A DNA stretch of 64,000 bases, taken from positions 2,976,001 through 3,040,000 of the forward strand of contig OZ241901.1 of NCBI GenBank assembly GCA_965202895.1, read 5' to 3'. Every line of letters starts with the position of its first letter. Positions within the stretch are counted from its first letter, which is position 1. Shown piece after piece: positions 16,293 through 26,075 of the stretch. Both the position numbers and the translations under genes were made by a program. The DNA comes from JAJDXW01 sp965202895. Lineage in GTDB: Bacteria > Pseudomonadota > Gammaproteobacteria > HK1. The notes beneath the pieces were generated by a model. It saw only the letters and a list, made by a program, of their open reading frames with translations. It was not told where the DNA came from and did not search any database.

Positions 16293-18415
16293 CAGGCGCG
16301 CGCGGTGCTCCTCCTCGCCCGCTGCCGGCCGAGGACGGCGCCCCGCCCCGCCAGGCTCGGATGGCTCATGAAGTACTTGTGGGCGGAGAACGCATTCTTG
16401 CGGGCCTTCAGGCGGGTATAGGTTCCGTCCGGCTCGAGCCGCCAGGTCTGCGCTTCGTCCGCGAGGTTCGCCCGGATGATCCGCTTGAGGACCTGGCGGT
16501 GCAGGGTCGGGTTCTCGATGGGCACCAGGGTCTCGACCCTCCGGTCGAGGTTCCGGGGCATCCAGTCCGCGGACGAGATGAACACCTTGGCGCCGCCCGC
16601 GTCGAGCCCGTGCCCGGCCGCGAAGCACACGATCCGGCTGTGCTCGAGAAAGCGCCCCACGATGCTCTTCACCCGGACGTTCTCGGAGAGTCCCGGGACC
16701 CCGGGGCGAAGGGAGCAGATCCCGCGCACCACGAGGTCGATGGGAACGCCGGCCTGCGACGCCCGGTACAGGTGCTCGATGATCGCACCGTCCACCAGCG
16801 AGTTGAGCTTCGCCGCGATGCCCGCCGGCCGGCCGGCCCGCGCGTGCTCGATCTCCGCGTCGATGAGCCCGGCCAGCCGCTCGCGCAGGTTCAGGGGCGA
16901 GACCGCGATCTTCTCGAAGCGGTCCGGCGGCGCGGTGCTCGTCATGTAGTTGAAGAGCCGGGCGGCGTCCCGGCACAGGGCCCGATCGCAGGTGAAGAAC
17001 GAGAGGTCGGTGTAGACCCGGGCGGTGACGGGGTGGTAGTTGCCGGTGCCGAAATGGGCGTAGGAGCGAAGTCCGTTCCACTCCCGGCGCACCACCAGGG
17101 AGACCTTGGCGTGGGTCTTCAGGCGCACGAAGCCGTAGACCACGTTGACCCCCGCGCTCTCGAGGTTGCGCGACCAGCGCAGGTTCCGCTCCTCGTCGAA
17201 CCGGGCCTTGATCTCGACGAGGGCGGTGACCGACTTGCCGGCGTAGGCGGCCGCCGCGAGGGCGGCGACGATGGGGGACTCCTCGCTCGTCCGGTACAGG
17301 GTCTGCTTGATGGACACGACCTTCGGGTCCGCCGCCGCCTGGCGCAGGAACTCGACCACCACGTCGAACTCCTCGTACGGGTGGTGGACGATGAACTCGC
17401 CCTTGCGGATGGCCGCGAAGCAGTCGCCGTCGGAGTCGCTGACGCGCCCGGTGGGGCGGGGCGTGAACGGGGGGAAGAGGAGATCGGGGCGTGAGTCGAG
17501 GACCAGCTCGCTCGTGTCCGCGAGGCCGAGCAGCCGCTGGCGGACCACCAGGTCCTGCGAGGCGACCCCGACCTTGTCCATCAGGAAGGACTCGAGATCG
17601 GCCGAGATCTCCCGATCGAGGGTGAGCCGGATGACCGCGCCCCGGCGCCGCTCGCGGATCAGGCGCTCGAACTCCCGGACGAGGTCCTCGGCTTCCTCCT
17701 CGATCTCCACGTCACTGTCGCGCAGCACCCGGCACACGCTCGAGTCCTCGATGCGGAATCCGGGGAAGAGGCGGCCGACGAACGCCCGGATCACCTGCTC
17801 GACGGGAATGAAGCGCTCGCCCTCGCCGCGGAGCTGGACGAATCGCGGGATCCCCTGGGGGATGGGGACGAGTCCGAACATCGGCTCCTCGGGGTCGCGG
17901 ACGCACCGGACCACCAGGCTGAACCCGAGGTTGGGGATGAAGGGGAAAGGATGGGCGGGGTCGCTCGCGATGGGGGAGAGGACCGGGAAGATCTCGCTCA
18001 TGAAGTGCTCTTCGAGCCCCGCCCGGTCGGAATCTTCGAGCTCCGACTCGTCGAGTACGAAGATGCCGTGGTCCCGCATCCCGGCCACCAGGGACTCCCA
18101 GCAGTGCTGCTGGCCGTCCATCAGCGCCCGGGACCGGACCGCGATCGCCGCGAGCTGCTCCGCCGGGGTCATGCCGTCCTGGCTCGCGACCGTGAGGCCG
18201 GTCTCCACCTGGCCGTTCAGCCCGGCGACCCGCACCATGTAGAACTCGTTGAGGTTGGTCGCGGAGATGGCGAGGAACCGCACCCGTTCGAGCAGGGGTA
18301 CGCGCGGATTCCGGGCCTCCTCGAGCACCCGTTCGTTGAACGCGAGCCACGAGAGCTCGCGGTTGATGAAGCGTTCGGGCGAATCGGCTCCGATTGCCGG
18401 AAGGGCAGGGGTCAC
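16292..18415 (-). CDS. ppk: Polyphosphate kinase 1
   Basis: Protein of 707 residues that makes polyphosphate from ATP. The N-terminal domain begins FINRELSWLAFNERVLEEA. The catalytic half has the phosphodiesterase-like histidine motifs RLKTHAKVSLVVRR near 431 (the autophosphorylated histidine region) and KVFISSADWMPRNLDRR near 615. GTG at 18415 was chosen: an in-frame ATG at about 18512 lies inside dispersed repeat D and would add foreign residues. It is upstream of and overlapping ppx, a classical operon. Start choice is the main uncertainty. Confidence 0.93.
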   Translation of the reverse strand: MTPALPAIGADSPERFINRELSWLAFNERVLEEARNPRVPLLERVRFLAISATNLNEFYMVRVAGLNGQVETGLTVASQDGMTPAEQLAAIAVRSRALMDGQQHCWESLVAGMRDHGIFVLDESELEDSDRAGLEEHFMSEIFPVLSPIASDPAHPFPFIPNLGFSLVVRCVRDPEEPMFGLVPIPQGIPRFVQLRGEGERFIPVEQVIRAFVGRLFPGFRIEDSSVCRVLRDSDVEIEEEAEDLVREFERLIRERRRGAVIRLTLDREISADLESFLMDKVGVASQDLVVRQRLLGLADTSELVLDSRPDLLFPPFTPRPTGRVSDSDGDCFAAIRKGEFIVHHPYEEFDVVVEFLRQAAADPKVVSIKQTLYRTSEESPIVAALAAAAYAGKSVTALVEIKARFDEERNLRWSRNLESAGVNVVYGFVRLKTHAKVSLVVRREWNGLRSYAHFGTGNYHPVTARVYTDLSFFTCDRALCRDAARLFNYMTSTAPPDRFEKIAVSPLNLRERLAGLIDAEIEHARAGRPAGIAAKLNSLVDGAIIEHLYRASQAGVPIDLVVRGICSLRPGVPGLSENVRVKSIVGRFLEHSRIVCFAAGHGLDAGGAKVFISSADWMPRNLDRRVETLVPIENPTLHRQVLKRIIRANLADEAQTWRLEPDGTYTRLKARKNAFSAHKYFMSHPSLAGRGAVLGRQRARRSTARA

Positions 18416-18507
18416 GGGGGCGGCTCCGGGGTCGGCGAGGCGGAGAGGCGAGAGGCTCCGGTAGCGGTAGAGTCTATTACGACTTCGCGAAAATCTCGCC
18501 TGCCGGG

Positions 18508-18833
18508 GAGGCATGTGCGCTGCAGGGCTTTCGCGGGGCACGCCTCTCGCGAACGCTCTTGGGCACGGCGTCCTGGGAACGGCGCGTCTTCCAGACGCGG
18601 GTGTCCCGCCCGCATTGATCGGCGGCGGCCTCGCCGTCCCATTTGCGGGCGGGACACGAGCGTTCCCAGGACGCCGTGCCCCCGCAAGTGGCTCCGTGGG
18701 GTGAAATCCGCCAGCAGCCCTCCTGAACCGACCCCGAACCACGGAAGAACGCCGGTTCCGTGGGGGTGAAAAATATTTCGACCCCCTCTCTACACCCTCT
18801 GTATCAAGAGCTTGCGAACAGCACCCGGGCCTC
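18508..18833 (+). repeat. Dispersed repeat copy D, forward, complete
   Basis: Complete copy in the divergent gap between ppk and cinA. The left arm carries the extra GGCGCGTCTTCCAGACGCGG block, the right arm carries CACGAG, and the loop is in the usual forward orientation. It therefore separates two promoter regions. Confidence 0.9.
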
Positions 18834-19041
18834 GCCGGGGCCGGGCCGGGCAAGCCGGACGGCCGCCCGGGCCCGCGGGCGAATGCGGAGCGCGGCCGGC
18901 CGCCCGCACCGGGCGGCGCGCGGCCGAAGCGGCCTGGAACGGGGCACGGCCCGCCGCCGGGATCGGATCGGCGTCCACCGCGGGAGGACGGCGAGCGCTC
19001 CGGGGTAAGATGGCGGCGGCGCCGGCGGGAGGGGACGAGAC

Positions 19042-20301
19042 GTGCGTTGCGAGGTCATCGCGGTCGGCACCGAGCTGCTGCTCGGGCAGATCGTGGATAC
19101 GAATTCGGCGTGGATGGGCGAGCAGCTCGCGCTCGCCGGCATCGACAGCCACTTCCAGACCAGGGTGGGGGACAACCACGAGCGCATGGTGGCCGCCCTC
19201 CGCCTCGCCCTCGGGCGGGCCGATGCGGTCATCCTGTGCGGCGGGCTCGGCCCGACCCGGGACGACATCACCCGTGACGCGGTCGCCGAGGTCATGGGGG
19301 TCGAGCTCGTCCGCGACGAATCCGTGGCGGACCACCTTCGCGCCTGGTTCCGGGCGCGGGGCCGCGAGATGCCGCTCAGCAACCTCCGGCAGGCCGACGT
19401 TCCGGCCGGCGCGAGCCGCATCCCCCAGATGCCGGGGACCGCGCCCGGCCTCGTCTGCCCGCTCGGCGAGAAGGTCGTCTACGCGGTGCCGGGCGTTCCC
19501 TACGAGATGCGCATCATGCTGGAAGGCACGGTCCTCCCGGACCTGAAGCGCCGCGCCGGGGTGTCCTCCGTCATCCGGAGCCGCACCCTTCGCACCTGGG
19601 GCACCTCCGAGGCGCGCCTCGGGGAGCTCTGCGCAGGCCGCCTCGACGTCCTCGAAGGCACCGGCCGCGCCACCATCGCCTTCCTCGCGAGCGGGATCGA
19701 AGGGCTCAAGGTGCGGGTGACCGCCAAGGCGGAGAGCGAGGAGGCGGTGGCGCGGGTCCTGGACGAAGAGGAGGCGCACCTGCGGCGCATTCTCGGCGAC
19801 CTCGTGTTCGGGGTGGACGACGAATCGATGGAGAAGGTCGTCCTCGGCCTCCTCGGGGAGCGCGGCCTTACCCTCGCGGTGGCCGAATCGGTGACCGGGG
19901 GGATGGTGGCGACCCGGCTCACCGCGGTGCCCGGGGCGAGCGCGGTCTTCCGGGGAGGGGTCGTCGCCTACGCGAGCGGGGTGAAGCACGACCTCATCGG
20001 CGTCCCGCGCGGGCCGGTGGTGTCCCTGGATGCGGCGCGGGCGATGGCCGCCGGCGCGTGCGCGCGCCTCGGGGCGGACGTCGGCCTCGCGACCACCGGC
20101 GCGGCCGGCCCCGAGGGGCAGGAGGGGCACGCGCCCGGCACGGTCTTCCTCGGCCTGCACCGCGACGGCGAGGGCGAGGCCCACGAGGTGCGCCTCCCGG
20201 GCGACCGCGAGCGGGTGCGGCAGTATGCGGTCATCGCCCTGCTCAACTTCCTGCGGCTCCGGCTCGTCGGATCGAGCCTCCCGGTCGTGCCGCGGAGCTG
20301 A
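19042..20301 (+). CDS. cinA: CinA family protein (MoCF-like domain plus NMN deamidase domain)
   Basis: Protein of 419 residues with a GTG start behind GGAGGGGACGAG; a possible -10 TAAGAT lies at 19006-19011. The N-terminal MoCF/COG1058 domain is complete (VIAVGTELLLGQIVDTN, LCGGLGPTRDDITRDA), followed by a linker, and the C-terminal CinA domain from about 255 has LAVAESVTGGM and TTGAAGPEGQEG. The C-terminal domain deamidates nicotinamide mononucleotide in pyridine nucleotide recycling; the N-terminal domain is linked to ADP-ribose pyrophosphatase activity. The next gene, glycerate kinase, follows after 25 bp. Confidence 0.93.
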   Translation: MRCEVIAVGTELLLGQIVDTNSAWMGEQLALAGIDSHFQTRVGDNHERMVAALRLALGRADAVILCGGLGPTRDDITRDAVAEVMGVELVRDESVADHLRAWFRARGREMPLSNLRQADVPAGASRIPQMPGTAPGLVCPLGEKVVYAVPGVPYEMRIMLEGTVLPDLKRRAGVSSVIRSRTLRTWGTSEARLGELCAGRLDVLEGTGRATIAFLASGIEGLKVRVTAKAESEEAVARVLDEEEAHLRRILGDLVFGVDDESMEKVVLGLLGERGLTLAVAESVTGGMVATRLTAVPGASAVFRGGVVAYASGVKHDLIGVPRGPVVSLDAARAMAAGACARLGADVGLATTGAAGPEGQEGHAPGTVFLGLHRDGEGEAHEVRLPGDRERVRQYAVIALLNFLRLRLVGSSLPVVPRS

Positions 20302-20326
20302 GGCCGTCCCGCCCGGCCGCCCGGAG

Positions 20327-21694
20327 ATGGAGACGGAGCCCGATCCGGGCCGGGAGGAGCGGGACGCGCGCGGGCGCCGCGAGGGCGGCCGGGGCGCGCG
20401 GGAGGGAGGTCTCGACCCCGAGCGCCTGCTGCGGCGGATGTTCCGCGCCGCGGTGGACGCGGTGAGCGCGGATGCGTGCGTACCGCCCGCGCTTCCCGAG
20501 CCGGCCGGAGGCGGCCGCACGGTGGTGGTCGGGGCGGGCAAGGCGGCGGCCGCGATGGCCCGCACGGTGGAGCGCGAATGGCGTGCGCGCGGACACCCGC
20601 CGCCGCGGGGGGTCGTCGTGACCCGCTACGGCCATGCGGTGGACTGCCGTCACGTCGAGGTCGTCGAAGCGGCCCATCCCGTCCCGGATGCGGCCGGCCG
20701 CGAGGCGGCGGAGCGGGTCCTCGGCCTCGCGAACGAGCTCGGCCCGCGAGACCTTCTGCTCTGCCTCGTCTCGGGGGGCGGATCTTCCCTGCTCGCCGCC
20801 CCCGCCCCGGGGGTGGCGCTCCACGACAAGCAGGCGGTCAACCGGGCGCTGCTCGCGAGCGGAGCGAACATCACGGAGATGAACACGGTCCGGAAGCACC
20901 TCTCGCGGATCAAGGGTGGCCGGCTCGCCGCCGCGAGCCACCCCGCGAGGTGCCACGCGGTGCTCGTCTCCGACGTACCGGGGGACGACCCCGCGACCAT
21001 CGCCTCCGGGCCGACGGTCGCGGACCCGACGACGGTGGCGGACGCCCGCGAGGTCGCGGAGCGCTACCGTGTGCCCCTGCCCGCGTCCGTCGAGGCGTGG
21101 TGGGCGAACGCGGCGTCGGAATCCCCGAAGCCCGGCGACCCCCGTCTCGCCCGAAGCACCGTGGAGGTCGCGGCGAGCGCCCGGCAGGCCCTGGAGGCGG
21201 CGGCCGAGGTCGCGCGCGGCGCGGGCTGCGAGGCGCTCGTTCTCGGCGACGCACTCGAAGGCGAGGCGCGCGAGGCGGCGCTCGTGCACGCGGGCATCGC
21301 CCGCCACGCGAGCCGGTGGGGGCAGCCGGCCCGCCCCCCCTGCGTGCTCCTCTCCGGGGGGGAGACGACGGTGACCGTTCGGGGCGGCGGCCGGGGCGGG
21401 CGCAACACGGAGTTCCTGCTCGCCCTCGCGGCGGCGCTCGACGACCTGCCCGGGGTGTTCGCGCTCGCCGCCGACACCGACGGGATCGACGGGACGGAGT
21501 CGAACGCGGGGGCGGTCTATCGGCCCGGGCTCGTGGCGGAGGCGCGCGCGCGCGGCCTCGACCCGCGGGCCGCCCTGGCCGGCAACGACGGGTTCGGGTT
21601 CTTCGCGGCGCTCGGGGCGCTCCTCGAGACCGGGCCGACCTTGACGAACGTCAACGACTTCCGGGCCATCGTGATTACGACCCGGAGCCCGTAG
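20327..21694 (+). CDS. gckA: Glycerate 2-kinase (MOFRL family)
   Basis: Protein of 455 residues; the ATG at 20327 follows GCCCGGAG. After a charged Arg/Glu-rich N-terminal extension (to about 30) come the GckA/TtuD/MOFRL signatures: TVVVGAGKAAAAMA near 65, LLCLVSGGGSSLLAAP near 145, NTVRKHLSRIKGGRLA near 188, VLLSGGETTVTV near 345 with GGRNTEFLLALA, and the C-terminal DTDGIDGTESNAGA. It phosphorylates D-glycerate, a step of the serine cycle and of glyoxylate or tartrate use. It lies just upstream of pyruvate kinase, a pairing that sends its product into lower glycolysis. The symbol gckA is by family; ttuD is the alternative. Confidence 0.85.
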   Translation: METEPDPGREERDARGRREGGRGAREGGLDPERLLRRMFRAAVDAVSADACVPPALPEPAGGGRTVVVGAGKAAAAMARTVEREWRARGHPPPRGVVVTRYGHAVDCRHVEVVEAAHPVPDAAGREAAERVLGLANELGPRDLLLCLVSGGGSSLLAAPAPGVALHDKQAVNRALLASGANITEMNTVRKHLSRIKGGRLAAASHPARCHAVLVSDVPGDDPATIASGPTVADPTTVADAREVAERYRVPLPASVEAWWANAASESPKPGDPRLARSTVEVAASARQALEAAAEVARGAGCEALVLGDALEGEAREAALVHAGIARHASRWGQPARPPCVLLSGGETTVTVRGGGRGGRNTEFLLALAAALDDLPGVFALAADTDGIDGTESNAGAVYRPGLVAEARARGLDPRAALAGNDGFGFFAALGALLETGPTLTNVNDFRAIVITTRSP

Positions 21695-21740
21695 GGCTCG
21701 CGGGGCCCCCCAATCGCGCCGGACCGGCGGGGAGAGAACC

Positions 21741-23198
21741 ATGCGGCGTTCACGCAAGGCCAAGATCATGGCCACCTTGGGGCCGGCGAGCGACGAACGG
21801 GAGGTCATCGCGAACCTGTTCCGGGCCGGAGCGGATCTCTTCCGGCTCAACTTCAGCCACGGGGAGGCGGAGGACCACCGCCGGAGGGTGGAGATCATCC
21901 GCTCCGTCGAGAAGGAGGAAGGGCGCCCGATCGGGATCCTCCTCGACCTCCAGGGACCGAAGTTCCGGCTCGGGACGTTCGGCGCGGACGGAGCCGTGGA
22001 GGTCCGGGCCGGCGACCCCTTCCGGCTCGACCTCGAGGATCGGCCCGGCGATGCGGGCCGCGTGACGTTTCCGCACCCCGAGCTCTACCCGGTCCTCGTC
22101 CCCGGCACCACCCTGCTCGTCGACGACGGCCGGCTCCGGCTCGAGGTGACCGCGCACGGGGCGGACTTCGCGGAGACCGAGGTCGTGGTCGGCGGCGAGC
22201 TTTCCGACCGCAAGGGCGCGAACGTGCCCGGGGTGGTCCTGCCGCTCTCGGCGATGACCGGCAAGGATCGCCGCGATACCGCGCTCGGGCTCGATCTCGG
22301 GGTGGACTGGATCGCGCTCTCGTTCGTGCAGCGGGCGGCCGACGCCGAGGAGCTCCGGACGCTCGTCGGAGGACGGTGCCGGGTGATGGCGAAGCTGGAG
22401 AAGCCGGCCGCCCTCGAAGCCCTGGACTCCATCGTGGACGCGTTCGATGCGGTCATGGTCGCGCGGGGCGACCTCGGGGTGGAGATGCCGCCGGAGACCA
22501 TTCCCACCGCGCAGCGCAGGATCGTGCGCGCGTGCCGGGAGACGGGGAAGCCGGTGGTGGTGGCGACCCAGATGCTCGAGTCGATGGTGAGCTCCCCGAT
22601 CCCGACCCGGGCCGAGGCGTCGGACGTGGCGACCGCGGTGTACGAGGGGGCGGACGTGGTGATGCTCTCGGCCGAGACCGCGGCGGGCCGGCATCCGGTG
22701 GAGTCGGTCGAGATCATGGACCGGATCATCGAGCAGGTCGAAGGCGACGAGTACTACCGGACCGGGATCGAGGGCGAGCGCATGAACCCCGAGGCGACCG
22801 TCGCGGACGCCATGTGCTACTCCCTCCAGAGCACCGCCCGGGTGCTCTCCACCCCCGCGGTGGTCGCGTACACCGCGTCCGGCTTCTCCGCCGAGCGGGC
22901 GGCGCGCGAGCGGCCCGCGGTCCCGATCCTCGCGCTGACCCCCTTCCTCGGCACCGCCCGCCGTCTCGCCCTGGTGTGGGGGGTGCATCCGGTCCGGGTG
23001 CGCGAAGTGGTGGACGAGCACGAGATGGTCGAGGTCGCGTGCGAGGCGGCGGTGCGCGAGGGCGTGGCCCGGCCGGGAGACCGGCTCGTCATCGCGGCCG
23101 GCGTTCCCTTCGGCATGTCGGGGACGACGAACATGATCCGGGTGGCCGACGTCCCCTGCGACCCCGGCGGGATGCGGAGCCCCGGGCGCTGTTCGTAA
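21741..23198 (+). CDS. pyk: Pyruvate kinase
   Basis: Protein of 485 residues converting phosphoenolpyruvate and ADP to pyruvate and ATP. Visible motifs are KAKIMATLGPAS at the N-terminus, LFRLNFSHGEAEDH near 35, LLDLQGPKFRLG near 74, AKLEKPAALEALDSI near 218, VARGDLGVEMP near 240 and KPVVVATQMLESMV near 270. It follows the glycerate kinase by 46 bp with a strong GGGGAGAG ribosome site. The final residues (SPGRCS) and the TAA stop are provided by a truncated dispersed repeat, so the native C-terminus may have been replaced. Confidence 0.95.
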   Translation: MRRSRKAKIMATLGPASDEREVIANLFRAGADLFRLNFSHGEAEDHRRRVEIIRSVEKEEGRPIGILLDLQGPKFRLGTFGADGAVEVRAGDPFRLDLEDRPGDAGRVTFPHPELYPVLVPGTTLLVDDGRLRLEVTAHGADFAETEVVVGGELSDRKGANVPGVVLPLSAMTGKDRRDTALGLDLGVDWIALSFVQRAADAEELRTLVGGRCRVMAKLEKPAALEALDSIVDAFDAVMVARGDLGVEMPPETIPTAQRRIVRACRETGKPVVVATQMLESMVSSPIPTRAEASDVATAVYEGADVVMLSAETAAGRHPVESVEIMDRIIEQVEGDEYYRTGIEGERMNPEATVADAMCYSLQSTARVLSTPAVVAYTASGFSAERAARERPAVPILALTPFLGTARRLALVWGVHPVRVREVVDEHEMVEVACEAAVREGVARPGDRLVIAAGVPFGMSGTTNMIRVADVPCDPGGMRSPGRCS

Positions 23199-23280
23199 GC
23201 TCTCGATATGGAGGGTGCAGAGAGGGGGTCGAGATATTCCTTACCCGCACGGAGACGGCGTTCTTCCGTGGTTTGGAGTC
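23177..23280 (-). repeat. Truncated dispersed repeat E0, reverse
   Basis: It contains only the tail modules of the family in reverse orientation, from GAGCCCCGGGCGCTG to the CCGTGG hairpin, and is joined directly to the start of forward copy E. The pyk stop codon lies in it. Confidence 0.85.
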
Positions 23281-23590
23281 GAGGCATGTGCGCTGTAGGG
23301 TTTTCGCCGGGCACGCCTCTCGCGAACGCTCTCGGGCACGGCGTCCTGGGAACGCGGGCGTCCCGCCCGCATTGATCGGCGGCGGCCTCGCTATCCCATT
23401 TGCGGGCGGGACGCCCGCGTTCCCAGGACGCCGTGCCCCCGCAAGTGGCTCCGTGGGGTGAAATCCGCCAGCAGCCCTCTTGAACCGACCCCAAACCACG
23501 GAAGAACGCCGGTTCCGTGGGGGTGAAAAATATTTCGACCCCCTCTCTGCACCCTCTGTATCAAGAGCTTACGAACAGCGCCCGGGCCTC
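23281..23590 (+). repeat. Dispersed repeat copy E, forward, complete
   Basis: Complete copy with matching stem arms (CGGGCG on both sides) and the forward loop with CTATCC instead of CGTCCC. It is flanked directly by two truncated reverse copies, E0 and F. Confidence 0.9.
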
Positions 23591-23594
23591 GGAG

Positions 23595-23799
23595 TCGGTT
23601 CGAGGGGCATTTCGGTGGATTTCACCCCACGGAGCCGCTTGCGCGGGAACGGCGTCCCGGGAACGCTCGTGTCCCGCCCGCGTTTTCTTCCGGGCGCTTC
23701 GCCCCCGTGCGGGCGGGACGCGCCCGCGTTCCCGGGACGCCGTTCCCAAGAGCGTTCGCGGGAGGCGGGCCTGGCGAAAGCCCCGCAGCGCACATGCCC
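23595..23799 (-). repeat. Truncated dispersed repeat F, reverse, with a different loop
   Basis: Reverse copy missing its tail module; it starts at CGGTTCGAGG. Its stem is GGGCGGGAC-rich and its loop (TTTTCTTCCGGGCGCTTCGCC) is unrelated to the usual TTGATCGG loop. It is the most divergent member seen. Confidence 0.8.
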
Positions 23800-23837
23800 G
23801 GATGCGGAAGATACCGTGAATTCCTGCCGCAACCCCC

Positions 23838-23843
23838 TATAAT
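23838..23843 (+). promoter_or_regulatory. Putative promoter -10 box (TATAAT) for DAHP synthase
   Basis: Exact TATAAT about 100 bp upstream of the DAHP synthase start, in a GC-rich setting where such a hexamer is rare. The -35 region (GTGAAT at 23816-23821, 16-bp spacing) is weak. It lies just outside repeat F. Confidence 0.45.
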
Positions 23844-23945
23844 CCCCGGCCCGGGTCCCGGGCACGCGCCCGCGGCGCGGGCGGGCGGTGCGGCGGCCGG
23901 GCGCCGGGCGGGCGGGCCGCGGGGCAATCCGGCAGTGGAGTCGAC

Positions 23946-25040
<1,095 letters not shown>

Positions 25041-25086
25041 ACGCCGGAACGCCCGTCCGGCCCCGGCCCTTCTTCACCCCCCCTCT

Positions 25087-25965
25087 TCATCCGAGGAGGG
25101 TGCGGGCGAGGGCGTAGATCTCCTCGACGTCGAGCACCTGGTCGTTGCGCTCGAAGAGCCGCGCGATGCACGCCCGGTGCAGGCGGAGCTTCAGCGAGCC
25201 GATCGCGAGCCCCCCGTACGTCCGCCTGCCGTGCCGCACCTCGCCCCGATCGAAGGGCTCGACGCCCTCGATCCCGGAGGGCGGGGTGACGCCCGGATCG
25301 GCCAGCACTTCCAGGGTGCGGTGCTCGCGCCACACCGCTTCCGGGAGGAGGCGCACCCCGGCCGCCCCCGTCGCGACCGCGATGCGGCCGCCGGCAAGGG
25401 CGTCCGCGAGCGAGGTCTCGTCGCGCACCGCGACGGGCTCGCACGGCGCCTCGAACCGCTCCGCGACCCGGTCCGCGGCGGCCTTCGCCCGGTCGAGCGC
25501 ACGCGAGCCGAGGCGCACCGCGGCCCCCGCCCGGGCGAGCAGGCCCGCGATCCGCTGTCCGACCGGCCCCGTGCCCGCGAGCACCACCGCCGATTGGCCG
25601 GCGAGGGGGGCGGCGTCCCCGTCCTCGTATTCGGCCAGCATGAGCGCGACGGCCGCCGCCGCGGTGGTGTTCGCGCCGTTGCTGTCGAGCATGACCGAGA
25701 CCCGGAACCCGCCGTGGAAATGCCGGCGGACCGCCGCCAGCAACGCTTCGCCCTCCGCGAGGCCGCTCCCCCCGACGAAGATGGCGGAGCGCTTCTTGTG
25801 CGCGGGCCCGCGGGTGTGGATGACCCCTTCCACGGCCGGCCCGCAGCTCTCCGGGGTGACCCCGGCAAGCGGGATCAGGTGGTCCGCCCCGCCGTCGTAG
25901 GCGACCACCGCGTCGAAGGTGCTCGGGCGGGGGTCGGTGTCGAGCTGAAAGAGGAGCTTCTTCAT
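25087..25965 (-). CDS. mtdA: NADP-dependent methylene-H4F/H4MPT dehydrogenase (MtdA/MtdB family)
   Basis: Protein of 292 residues that resembles Methylobacterium MtdA along its length: the start KKLLFQLDTDPRPSTFDAVV, then AYDGGADHLIPLAGVTP, SVMLDSNGANTTAAAAVAL near 95, the nucleotide-binding loop VVLAGTGPVGQRIAGLLA near 125, and GGLAIGSLKLRLHRACIARL near 258. The family oxidises methylene-tetrahydrofolate or methylene-tetrahydromethanopterin with NADP. The divergent neighbour is a methenyl-tetrahydrofolate cyclohydrolase, which favours the tetrahydrofolate role. The gap between the two starts is only 110 bp and must hold both promoters. Confidence 0.88.
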   Translation of the reverse strand: MKKLLFQLDTDPRPSTFDAVVAYDGGADHLIPLAGVTPESCGPAVEGVIHTRGPAHKKRSAIFVGGSGLAEGEALLAAVRRHFHGGFRVSVMLDSNGANTTAAAAVALMLAEYEDGDAAPLAGQSAVVLAGTGPVGQRIAGLLARAGAAVRLGSRALDRAKAAADRVAERFEAPCEPVAVRDETSLADALAGGRIAVATGAAGVRLLPEAVWREHRTLEVLADPGVTPPSGIEGVEPFDRGEVRHGRRTYGGLAIGSLKLRLHRACIARLFERNDQVLDVEEIYALARTLLG

Positions 25966-26075
25966 GTCCGGCTCGTGCTATGGTTGCGGGGAGGGAGGCT
26001 CCGGCGCCCCGGCGAAGGGGCGCCGCGGGCCGCCTCGGCGAACGTCCATCCTGGAAGACGTCCCGACGTATCGGC

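Noticed and set aside
16292..18514. Upstream ATG for ppk near 18512
   Set aside because: It lies inside dispersed repeat D and would add Arg-rich residues not found in PPK1; the GTG at 18415 directly precedes the conserved N-terminus.
23561..23865. Several short open frames inside the dispersed repeats
   Set aside because: They recur only because the repeat recurs, change frame between copies, and lack ribosome sites; the family is non-coding.
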